A stretch of DNA of 5,177 bases. It comes from Desulfurobacterium sp. GTDB taxonomy: Bacteria > Aquificota > Aquificia > Desulfurobacteriales > Desulfurobacteriaceae. The translations under genes and the position numbers were made by a program. Positions within the stretch are counted from its first letter, which is position 1. Each line of letters starts with the position of its first letter. The notes under the pieces are model-generated. The model worked only from the letters and a program-made list of their open reading frames with translations, was not told the origin of the DNA and made no database searches. Positions 1 to 5,177 of this stretch are shown piece after piece. The stretch covers positions 1-5,177 of the forward strand of contig JALSLT010000112.1 of NCBI GenBank assembly GCA_026988135.1, given 5' to 3'.

Positions 1-1389
1 TATGATTTTATAAAGGAAAAAGTTCCGGATGCAGAAGTTTTTGTCCATCCGATAACCGGAGAAGCCGGTGCTTTTGGGGCTGCTATTGAAGCTATGAAAA
101 CAGAAACCACTGTTTTCCCGGGATTTGAAAAGGTGGAAAACTTAAAAATAGAAGTTAAGAGTGATGATTCGACAAGGTGTAATTTCTGCTCAAATCATTG
201 TGTAAGAACATTCATAAAAGTTAACGGAAAAGATGAAAATTACATAATTGCCCCATGTGAGAAAGGTACTGCGGAAGATGAGGATACTTTAAAAACCAAA
301 ATGGCTAACTTAAAAGCTATTAAAAAAAAGTATCCAAATATACAAGAGATAGCTGCGAGGCTTTGTTTTGAAGAACCTGATGTTGAAATTGTTTCTGACA
401 AGGGAAGAGAAATAGTCATAGGTATTCCACGGGTTTTGAGCTTTTATTCTTTAGCACCGTTTTTTCAAGGGTATTTTAAATCATTAGGGATAAGTGTAAT
501 TTCCTCCTCTTTTACTTCTGAAAAGATGATTAAAAACGACCTTGTAGGCGGAGCTATAGATCCGTGTTTCCCAAGTAAAATAGCACTTGCTCATGTTTCG
601 AATCTATTGAAAAAAAAGCTTGATTTTGTTTTTTTTCCTAAAATTATCACCTTGCCGAAGTTGATAAATGATAGTGAAGATTCTAAAGCTTGTCCTACGG
701 TTTCAGGTACTTCTATGGTCGTTGAAGCTACTTTAACGAAAGAAAAAAATCTTTTTATCGAAAAAGGGGTGAAATATTTGTCTCCTCTTATCCATTTTCA
801 TGATAGAGATTATTTGGAGTTTGAGCTTTTTAATCTTTTTTCACAAATAATAGGAGTTTTAAAAAAAGAAAACGGCAAGGCAGTAAGTGAGGGATTAAAA
901 GCACTTTCTTCTTACTACACTACTTTGCAAAATATGGCTAGGCGAATAATTGAGAATGCTGAGAAAAACAGAGATATTGTGATACTTGCTTTAGGACGTC
1001 CGTACCATAATGATCCGGGGATAAATCACGGGATTGCTCGAGAGCTTCAGATGAAAGGTTATCCGGTTTTGTCCGTAGAAGCTATTCCATATAATGAAGA
1101 TTTTTCCATTTCTAAAATTTACAAGAAATCTTATAGCGAAAACAGTAATAGAAAAATTCATGCGGCTGTTTACGCTTCAAACCATCCGAATATGGCAGTT
1201 CTTGATTTGTCAAGTTTTCGTTGTGGTCCGGATGCTCCTACTTACAGATTGATAGAGGAAATTATGGAGAAAACTGGGACTCCTTACTTTACTTTTCATG
1301 AAATAGACGAAAACAGACCTTCCGGAGCAATAAAAATAAGAGTTGAAACGATAGATTATTTTTTGAAAGAATATAAAAAAGGTATTTAA
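1..1389 (+). CDS. Acyl-CoA dehydratase activase-related multidomain protein (5'-truncated by window edge)
   Basis: The reading frame is open from base 1, so the ATG at 94 is internal and the true start lies upstream. Residues 1-32 of the visible part contain HPITGEAGAFGAA, matching the end of an ASKHA (BadF/BcrA/HgdC) ATPase domain, which in activases uses ATP and an Fe-S cluster to drive electrons into a partner dehydratase. Next comes a cysteine cluster C-x2-C-x3-C (codons 178-201) with a fourth Cys about 19 residues on, a likely metal or Fe-S site. A DUF2229-type region follows (IGIPRVLSFYS, then DPCFPSK at about 559-576). The C-terminal part carries ALGRPYHNDPGINHG (about 997-1041), FRCGPD (about 1219-1233) and a GAIKIRVE tail, resembling the dehydratase/benzoyl-CoA reductase subunit fold. 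The protein is probably cytoplasmic and oxygen-sensitive. Family membership is well supported; the substrate cannot be told, and no separate dehydratase gene is visible here. The gene converges on the minus-strand operon. Confidence 0.88.
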   Translation, partial: YDFIKEKVPDAEVFVHPITGEAGAFGAAIEAMKTETTVFPGFEKVENLKIEVKSDDSTRCNFCSNHCVRTFIKVNGKDENYIIAPCEKGTAEDEDTLKTKMANLKAIKKKYPNIQEIAARLCFEEPDVEIVSDKGREIVIGIPRVLSFYSLAPFFQGYFKSLGISVISSSFTSEKMIKNDLVGGAIDPCFPSKIALAHVSNLLKKKLDFVFFPKIITLPKLINDSEDSKACPTVSGTSMVVEATLTKEKNLFIEKGVKYLSPLIHFHDRDYLEFELFNLFSQIIGVLKKENGKAVSEGLKALSSYYTTLQNMARRIIENAEKNRDIVILALGRPYHNDPGINHGIARELQMKGYPVLSVEAIPYNEDFSISKIYKKSYSENSNRKIHAAVYASNHPNMAVLDLSSFRCGPDAPTYRLIEEIMEKTGTPYFTFHEIDENRPSGAIKIRVETIDYFLKEYKKGI

Positions 1390-1403
1390 CCCTTAATTTT
1401 TTT
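1375..1403. terminator. Possible weak bidirectional terminator between convergent genes
   Basis: AAGG at 1379-1382 can pair with CCTT at 1391-1394 around an 8-base loop. A run of six A lies on the left and seven T on the right, so either strand would have a hairpin followed by a U-tract. The stem is only 4 bp, with further A:T pairs possible past a 2-base bulge, so it is much weaker than a standard intrinsic terminator. It overlaps the ends of both convergent genes. Position is the main argument for it. Confidence 0.2.
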
Positions 1404-1617
1404 CGCCTGTAATAAGTTTTTTTAGTACGATTAAGGTTATGAATCCGTTAACAATGGCAAACGGTGTACTTTTAAGGAGTATGCTATAAGCGGTTAAAAA
1501 TGAGGATGCAAAGAGATTGAACCATAGAAATATTCGGAATTTTTTAAAAAAAAGAAAAAGATAAGCTGTTAGTAACATGATACATCCTGTCCATCCTATT
1601 ATTTCTATATATTTCAT
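1393..1617 (-). CDS. Small three-helix membrane protein, CBU_0592-like
   Basis: A 74-residue, strongly hydrophobic protein with three likely membrane helices at about residues 4-23, 29-48 and 52-68, separated by short basic turns (KKF; LKS). The opening IIGWTGCIMLLTAY, the Asn near the start of helix 2 (N34) and the VNGFITLI segment of helix 3 (N58) resemble the CBU_0592-like family of small bacterial membrane proteins, whose function is unknown. The ATG start at 1617 is preceded by GGAGAAAAG with a 5-base spacer, a good ribosome binding site. The gene sits 13 bases after the AEC transporter on the same strand, so it is probably the last gene of the operon; its stop is 3 bases from the stop of the convergent activase gene. 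The family call rests on recalled pattern only; the gene itself is well supported by its ribosome binding site and its close packing. Confidence 0.75.
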   Translation of the reverse strand: MKYIEIIGWTGCIMLLTAYLFLFFKKFRIFLWFNLFASSFLTAYSILLKSTPFAIVNGFITLIVLKKLITGEKN

Positions 1618-1630
1618 CTTTTCTCCGTGT

Positions 1631-2521
1631 TTAAAGAAGTGGAAATAAAAGTTTTATAACGAATAATAACCATACAGGAGATACAACGGTTGAGAAAAAA
1701 ATTATTGATGCACTTATGTTCGGTTGTTGCTTGAATTTATCACATAGGACAAAATTCAGTATTGCAGAAGGAAGTGCAGACTGGATAAATATTGTTTTTT
1801 TTAGAAGTAATGATACAGGGAAGTTCTTAATAACAAAGAAAGAGATGAAAGTTCCGCATATTAGTCTTAGAACTGTACCTGAGATTCCAAATTTTATATC
1901 TTTGAAATCCATAGATGATAGTTTTATTCCTATTGTAATTAGCATAAGGGGCATTGTTGAATCGCCCATCAGTTTTATCATTTTTTCGATACCGGAAGGT
2001 AGCGGAAAGTTTTTCATAAATAGAGAGAAAATTACTGCATAGATTAAAGGTATTTTGAATATCTCTTTTAATCCTTCCGATAAGTTGCCGGGATTTAAGA
2101 TGACTATTACTACTGTGAAATGAATGATTGTTACGAAAACCATATAGGTTACGGCGTATCCTACTGCTTTTTCGCCAAGTAGAACATAGACAAGAGGGAT
2201 TCCAAGGTAACCTATGTTCATAATCGCCGAAGATATTTCAAATGCCGGGGAGCGGATTTTGTGGAAGAATCGGGAGAAAAGATATGCTAAGAACCATACT
2301 CCTCCTATTGTAATAACGCCGTTTATGATTATGTACTTAATATTTTCGAAGGAGATATTTATTGTGCGGAAAGAAGAGAAAACGAGAGCAGGGGCAAGAA
2401 AATATAAAACAATGAAGGTTATGACTTCAGTGTCCGGATTTTTTCGGATTTTACCGGCTAAAAATCCGAGAGTTATGAGTATGTAAAGAGGGAATATAAC
2501 GTTCCAAAACAGATGTTGCAT
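1631..2521 (-). CDS. AEC (auxin efflux carrier) family transporter
   Basis: A 296-residue integral membrane protein with about ten predicted hydrophobic helices, the usual size for bacterial AEC permeases, which belong to the BART superfamily of secondary carriers. Family-like landmarks are the N-terminal ILITLGFLAGK (about 14-24), FLAPALVFSS (41-50), the helix-break motif MNIGYLGIPL (101-110), MPLMLITIGIKL (190-201) opening the second half, and SALPSAILNFVL (248-259). Characterised bacterial relatives move organic acids such as malate or malonate, and others are linked to amino-acid export; the substrate here cannot be read from the sequence. The start is ATG at 2521, with GGAG at 2530-2533 and an 8-base spacer. 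It begins 16 bases after the lptB stop and is followed after 13 bases by a small membrane protein gene, so it is probably co-transcribed with the LPS genes. Nothing in it suggests that it transports LPS. Confidence 0.9.
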   Translation of the reverse strand: MQHLFWNVIFPLYILITLGFLAGKIRKNPDTEVITFIVLYFLAPALVFSSFRTINISFENIKYIIINGVITIGGVWFLAYLFSRFFHKIRSPAFEISSAIMNIGYLGIPLVYVLLGEKAVGYAVTYMVFVTIIHFTVVIVILNPGNLSEGLKEIFKIPLIYAVIFSLFMKNFPLPSGIEKMIKLMGDSTMPLMLITIGIKLSSMDFKDIKFGISGTVLRLICGTFISFFVIKNFPVSLLLKKTIFIQSALPSAILNFVLCDKFKQQPNISASIIFFSTVVSPVWLLFVIKLLFPLL

Positions 2522-2537
2522 AAATTTGTCTCCGTTT

Positions 2538-3284
2538 TTAAAGAGTAAAGTCTTCTCCGAGATACACTTTTTTTACAATTTCCGAGTTGGCTATCTCTTC
2601 CGGTGTTCCTTCGGCAAGGACGTTTCCGTGGCTTATTATGTATGCTCTATCAATGATTTTTAGAGTTTCTCTTACATTGTGGTCTGTGATAAGTATTCCG
2701 ATATTTTTCATTTTCAGTTCTTTTACAAGTTGTTGTATATCTGCAACTGCGATAGGGTCAACTCCCGCAAAAGGTTCATCCAGAAGTAAAAATTTAGGTT
2801 TTATTGTTAAAGCTCGGGCTATTTCCAGCCTTCTTCTTTCTCCTCCGGAAAGGGTGTCTGCTCTGTTTTTTTTCAGGTGTTCTAATCCGAATTCTTTTAA
2901 TAGATTTTGCGTTTTTTCTTCTATTTCTTCTTTTGAGTAGTTGTGCATTTCCATAACACTTATTAGGTTTTCTTCTACTGTTAGCTTTCTAAAAATAGAT
3001 GCTTCTTGCGGTAGATAGGATAATCCTTTTCTTGCTCTTATATATGTTGGGTCGTCGGTAATTTCCTCTTCACCTATGAAAACCTTCCCTTCCTCAGGTT
3101 TTATTAAGCCTATAATACAGTAAAATGTAGTAGTTTTTCCTGCTCCGTTTGGTCCGAGAAGTCCTATTACTTCTCCTTCTCTTACTTTTAACGACACATT
3201 TTCTACAACTGTCCTGTTGCCGTAAATTTTTTTAATGTTTACGGCTGACAGAACGTTTAAGTCGGTGCTATTTACCTGTTCCAT
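2538..3284 (-). CDS. lptB: LPS export ABC transporter ATP-binding protein LptB
   Basis: The cytoplasmic ATPase of the LptB2FGC complex, which extracts LPS from the inner membrane and pushes it along the Lpt bridge. All ABC motifs are intact in the 248 residues: Walker A GPNGAGKTT (44-52), Q-loop YLPQEASIF (Q93), signature LSGGERRR (145-152), Walker B FLLLDE with catalytic E170, D-loop GVDP (174-177) and switch H202 in ITDHNVRET. The C-terminal YLGEDF (241-246) is typical of LptB and helps separate it from the similar LivF/LivG ATPases; adjacent lptA and lptC settle the call. The ATG at 3284 lies inside lptA (17-nt overlap), with CGGAGAAA at 3291-3298 as ribosome binding site. No ATG, GTG or TTG follows in frame for the next dozen or so codons, so the start stands. 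This gives an N-terminus roughly 7-9 residues longer than E. coli LptB. The LptF and LptG permeases are not in the window. Confidence 0.97.
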   Translation of the reverse strand: MEQVNSTDLNVLSAVNIKKIYGNRTVVENVSLKVREGEVIGLLGPNGAGKTTTFYCIIGLIKPEEGKVFIGEEEITDDPTYIRARKGLSYLPQEASIFRKLTVEENLISVMEMHNYSKEEIEEKTQNLLKEFGLEHLKKNRADTLSGGERRRLEIARALTIKPKFLLLDEPFAGVDPIAVADIQQLVKELKMKNIGILITDHNVRETLKIIDRAYIISHGNVLAEGTPEEIANSEIVKKVYLGEDFTL

Positions 3285-3756
3285 TTCTGTTTTCTCCGGG
3301 AAAGATAATCGTTTTAACTTTCTGTTTTATGCCTTCTACAGTTACGTTTCCGTTTTTGAAAGCGATTATACGGTCTCCTATTATGATGTTTTTCTTCTGT
3401 TTTAGTTTTGCATCTCCTATCAGGATTATTTTTTCTTGTCCGGGGAAATATTCAAGTTCTTTACATGTTCCCTCTCCCTGAGGTCCTTTAAATTTAACAT
3501 TACCGGTCATAACGGTTTTTTCTACCAATTTCCCGGTTTTGTCAAAGTAGAGAATGAGTTTGTCTCCTGTTATAGTTATGTTTCCTTTTTGTACGATAAC
3601 GTTTCCTATGTATATGGCTTTATGTTTATTTTTATCGTAAGTGAGTTGTCGTGCTTCCACTATAATCGGAAGTTTCCCGGTTTTTATCTGTTCTGCAAAT
3701 GTAGTGTTTGAAACTGTTGTTAACATTAACAACAGTAAAAGGATTATTTTTTTCAT
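3268..3756 (-). CDS. lptA: LPS transport periplasmic protein LptA
   Basis: The periplasmic bridge protein that polymerises or stacks end to end between LptC at the inner membrane and LptD at the outer membrane, shielding lipid A on its way out. The 162-residue precursor begins MKKIILLLLLM and has a clear signal peptide with a probable cleavage after TFA (residue 21). The mature part is a single OstA/LptA N-terminal-type beta-jellyroll domain, about 30-150. It shows the recurrent pattern VEARQLTYD (33-41), AIYIGNVIVQKG (47-58), ITGDKLILYFD (62-72) and MTGNVKFKG (83-91). It is somewhat shorter than E. coli LptA (185 residues) but looks complete. The start ATG overlaps the lptC stop (ATGA) and has a strong AAAGGAG site 7 bases upstream. 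Its 3' end overlaps lptB by 17 bases. Sequence conservation in this family is low, so the call leans on fold pattern, signal peptide and position between lptC and lptB. Confidence 0.93.
   Translation of the reverse strand: MKKIILLLLLMLTTVSNTTFAEQIKTGKLPIIVEARQLTYDKNKHKAIYIGNVIVQKGNITITGDKLILYFDKTGKLVEKTVMTGNVKFKGPQGEGTCKELEYFPGQEKIILIGDAKLKQKKNIIIGDRIIAFKNGNVTVEGIKQKVKTIIFPGENRNGTGK
3291..3298 (-). promoter_or_regulatory. Ribosome binding site of lptB, inside lptA
   Basis: CGGAGAAA on the minus strand, with GGAG 9 bases before the lptB ATG at 3284. It lies within lptA coding sequence and supports the 17-base lptA/lptB overlap as real rather than a start-calling error. Confidence 0.65.
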
Positions 3757-4295
3757 TTTGATTCTCCTTTAGCTTTTTCTTGAATAATTGTTGAAACTCC
3801 TCCGCTTATTATAACTTTTCCCGATTTAAGGTCTATGAAACATTTCTTTCCATTTATTGAATATTCGGTTTCAAACACTATTTTGCACGTTGAATTTGAG
3901 ATGAATTTTTCTTCTTTTCCGTTAAATGTTCCGTTTGATGTTTTTGCCGTAAACTCTTTTGATTTTAATGTAACGTCAGTAAGAGAGGCGAAGTTGCTTT
4001 CTTTGTTATAAATGGCTTCATTTGCATATATTGTTGAGTTTTCGGGAGAAAATACAAACAGGATAGGTTGTTGAAGAAAGATATCTTTTCCTTTAAATGT
4101 AGCTTGTGGTGATTTTAGTATCCACCGTTTTTCCCCGTTTCTAATTTCCGTGAAGATAAAAGTTTTTATAGTTTGCTTTTTAGAGCTTTCAAATTTTCTT
4201 TTCGGAGCGGGTTCTTTTTTTAAGAAGAAAAAAAATATAGGAGCTAAACCGAGAAGTAAAAGTAACAAAGCAATTTGGAACAGTTTTTCTTTCAC
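3753..4295 (-). CDS. lptC: LPS export system protein LptC
   Basis: The bitopic inner-membrane component that receives LPS from LptB2FG and passes it to LptA. The 180-residue protein has one N-terminal hydrophobic helix (about 6-25, ending FFFFL), then a basic, proline-containing linker (KKEPAPKRK), then a periplasmic LptC/OstA-like beta-jellyroll domain. Recognisable strand repeats include RNGEKRWILKSPQATF (52-67), STIYANEAIYN (87-97), and DVTLKSKEFTAKTSNGTFNG. Length matches the family (191 in E. coli). The start is GTG at 4295, overlapping the kdsC stop as GTGA; an AGGTGA site 6 bases upstream supports it. The stop overlaps the lptA start by 4 bases. LptC proteins diverge strongly, so the identification rests on topology, the jellyroll pattern and the kdsC-lptC-lptA order. 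Confidence 0.9.
   Translation of the reverse strand: MKEKLFQIALLLLLLGLAPIFFFFLKKEPAPKRKFESSKKQTIKTFIFTEIRNGEKRWILKSPQATFKGKDIFLQQPILFVFSPENSTIYANEAIYNKESNFASLTDVTLKSKEFTAKTSNGTFNGKEEKFISNSTCKIVFETEYSINGKKCFIDLKSGKVIISGGVSTIIQEKAKGESK
3764..3770 (-). promoter_or_regulatory. Ribosome binding site of lptA, inside lptC
   Basis: AAAGGAG on the minus strand, 7 bases before the lptA ATG and inside the last codons of lptC. It is one of the strongest Shine-Dalgarno matches in the window and fixes the lptA start at the ATGA overlap. Confidence 0.75.
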
Positions 4296-4762
4296 CCGAT
4301 TTCACCTACTATTCTTTCTATAAATTCTCTTACTGCTCCTTTGCCTCCTGGATATACGCTAATGAAATTTGCCGCTTTTTTTACTTTTTTTACTGCGTCT
4401 ATGGGAGCTCCGGAAAATCCTACTTTTTTGATGAGGGGCAGATCAGGTATATCATCTCCCATGTATGCGACATGAGTGTAAGAGAGATTAAGTTTTTCTA
4501 CAAGTTCATCACAAATTTTCACTTTATCTTTAACGTTTTGGAATACGAACTGTATTCCAAGCTCATTACATCTTTTTTCCACTACGGATGAAATTCTTCC
4601 TGTAATTATGCCCATTTTAATTCCCTTTTTAAGGGCGTGTTTTATGGCAAACCCGTCTTTTACGTTAAATCTCTTATATTCTGTTCCGTTATCATCGTAG
4701 TAGATAGAGCCGTCAGTCATAACTCCGTCAACATCAAGGACTATGAGTTTTATATTCTTCAT
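4292..4762 (-). CDS. kdsC: 3-deoxy-D-manno-octulosonate-8-phosphate phosphatase KdsC
   Basis: A cytoplasmic HAD-superfamily phosphatase that hydrolyses Kdo-8-phosphate to Kdo and phosphate, the third step of the Kdo branch of LPS synthesis. The 156 residues hold the whole short C0-type HAD fold with all catalytic motifs: motif I DVDGVMTDG with nucleophile D10 and acid/base D12, motif II ITGR (T54), the conserved Lys of VKDK (K80), and motif IV GDDIPDLP (D103, D104) for magnesium. The C-terminal GGKGAVRE (139-146) is the tail segment characteristic of KdsC, where it closes the active site of a neighbouring subunit in the tetramer. This makes KdsC more likely than other C0 HAD phosphatases or the fused N-acylneuraminate cytidylyltransferase type. 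The start ATG at 4762 overlaps the kdsD stop by one base (TAATG), with AAGGAG about 6 bases upstream. Its GTGA junction couples it to lptC. Confidence 0.96.
   Translation of the reverse strand: MKNIKLIVLDVDGVMTDGSIYYDDNGTEYKRFNVKDGFAIKHALKKGIKMGIITGRISSVVEKRCNELGIQFVFQNVKDKVKICDELVEKLNLSYTHVAYMGDDIPDLPLIKKVGFSGAPIDAVKKVKKAANFISVYPGGKGAVREFIERIVGEIG
4302..4307 (-). promoter_or_regulatory. Ribosome binding site deciding the GTG start of lptC
   Basis: AGGTGA on the minus strand with a 6-base spacer to GTG at 4295. No ATG lies close by in frame, so this site together with the GTGA junction supports a GTG start for lptC. Confidence 0.65.
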
Positions 4763-5177
4763 TAGAATCTCCTTCCAAGTATATCATGTAGATGAATGAT
4801 GCCTTTCAGATTTCTGTTTTTATCAACTACAGGCAGGACTGTTATTTTATATTTTTCCATTTTTTCGATAGCTTTTTCGGCAAAAGTTTCCTCGTCTATG
4901 GTTTTTGGGGTTGCAGTCATTGCATCTTTAACCGGGGCGTTTATGTTTTCTCTTTTTTCAAGAAACCTTCTTAAATCTCCGTCGGTAAGAATTCCCGTAA
5001 GTTTTCCATTTTCTAAAACCAGTGTGGCACCTACTTTTTTTGAGGAAATTTCATATATGGCATCTTTTATTGAGGTTTTGGAAGATACGACGGGAACGTC
5101 TTCGCCTTTTCTCATCAAATCTTTGATTTTTGAAAGTTTGATGCCCAGTTTTCCTCCGGGATGGTATCTGGCAAAGT
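4762..5177 (-). CDS. kdsD: Arabinose-5-phosphate isomerase KdsD, C-terminal CBS part (5'-truncated by window edge)
   Basis: KdsD interconverts D-ribulose-5-phosphate and D-arabinose-5-phosphate, the first committed step to Kdo. Only the last 138 codons are visible. The frame stays open past the TTG at 5118 to the window edge, so that codon is not the start. The visible part opens with FARYHPGGKLG, the segment that follows the SIS isomerase domain in KdsD proteins. It continues with two CBS domains, the first including VGATLVLENGKL and GILTDGDLRR, the second from about VKDAMTATPKTI to GIIHLHDIL. The HPGG-x-LG segment, TDGDLRR and the H-x-HD ending are typical of KdsD/GutQ-type isomerases, and adjacent kdsC favours KdsD. 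The catalytic SIS domain should lie to the right of the window. The stop TAA shares one base with the kdsC ATG, implying translational coupling. Confidence 0.93.
   Translation of the reverse strand, partial: FARYHPGGKLGIKLSKIKDLMRKGEDVPVVSSKTSIKDAIYEISSKKVGATLVLENGKLTGILTDGDLRRFLEKRENINAPVKDAMTATPKTIDEETFAEKAIEKMEKYKITVLPVVDKNRNLKGIIHLHDILGRRF

Noticed and set aside
94..96. ATG as start of the activase-like gene
   Set aside because: The frame is open back to base 1 and the preceding 31 codons encode the conserved end of the ATPase domain, so this ATG is internal.
1716..2042. Plus-strand open frame of 108 codons opposite the AEC gene
   Set aside because: It lies entirely antisense to a convincing AEC transporter gene and shows no recognisable motif or family pattern.
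2214..2486. Plus-strand open frame of 90 codons opposite the AEC gene
   Set aside because: Antisense shadow of the transporter coding sequence, with no supporting homology pattern.
2587..2940. Plus-strand open frame of 117 codons opposite lptB
   Set aside because: The opposite strand carries all ABC ATPase motifs in frame; this frame is a serine- and phenylalanine-rich shadow.
3436..3711. Plus-strand open frame of 91 codons opposite lptA
   Set aside because: Phenylalanine-rich composition typical of the complement of AT-rich, lysine-rich coding sequence.
4215..4245. Runs of A/T (such as eight A in the lptC membrane-helix region, and similar runs in the activase gene and the 74-residue gene) as programmed slippage sites
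   Set aside because: Such runs are frequent in this AT-rich, lysine/phenylalanine-rich sequence; all the reading frames are intact without slippage, and no overlapping alternative product is evident.
4275..4475. Plus-strand open frame of 66 codons opposite kdsC and lptC
   Set aside because: Antisense to well-supported genes on the minus strand and without recognisable features.
4792..4974. Plus-strand open frame of 60 codons opposite kdsD
   Set aside because: Antisense to the CBS domains of kdsD, with low-complexity phenylalanine-rich content.
5116..5118. TTG as start of a free-standing CBS-domain protein
   Set aside because: The same frame continues to the window edge and encodes the HPGG-x-LG segment of KdsD, so the gene extends beyond the window.

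Overview
The window looks like chromosomal DNA from an AT-rich (by eye, mid-30s % GC), Gram-negative, probably anaerobic bacterium. The double-membrane cell plan follows from a block of Kdo-synthesis and lipopolysaccharide (LPS) export genes. The anaerobic lifestyle is inferred from a multidomain protein related to CoA-dehydratase activases, a family typical of strict anaerobes. The lineage cannot be fixed from this sequence. Low-GC Aquificota (Desulfurobacteriaceae-like) or Deferribacterota would fit, but this is a guess.

Layout: 1-1389 (+) is the 3' part of a CoA-dehydratase activase-like gene whose start lies upstream of the window. All remaining genes are on the minus strand and meet it tail to tail with only 3 bases between stop codons. 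Reading the minus strand from the right edge, the order is: C-terminal CBS part of kdsD (open at the window edge), kdsC, lptC, lptA, lptB, an AEC-family membrane transporter, and a 74-residue three-helix membrane protein of the CBU_0592-like type. Junctions are a 1-nt overlap (TAATG), a 4-nt overlap (GTGA), a 4-nt overlap (ATGA), a 17-nt overlap, then gaps of 16 and 13 nt. This looks like one polycistronic, translationally coupled operon, with its promoter outside the window.

Function: KdsD makes arabinose-5-phosphate and KdsC dephosphorylates Kdo-8-phosphate, together supplying Kdo for the LPS inner core. LptC, LptA and LptB are parts of the LPS transport bridge: LptB is the cytoplasmic ATPase, LptC the inner-membrane anchor and LptA the periplasmic bridge. 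The gene order kdsD-kdsC-lptC-lptA-lptB is the same as in Escherichia coli, but here two membrane-protein genes follow lptB where E. coli has rpoN.

The window is almost entirely coding, with no non-coding stretch near 300 bases. I see no RNA genes, mobile elements, CRISPR arrays or long repeats. I do not see a clearly new system. The points most worth a second look are the activase/dehydratase-like fusion protein and the two membrane proteins attached to the LPS operon.
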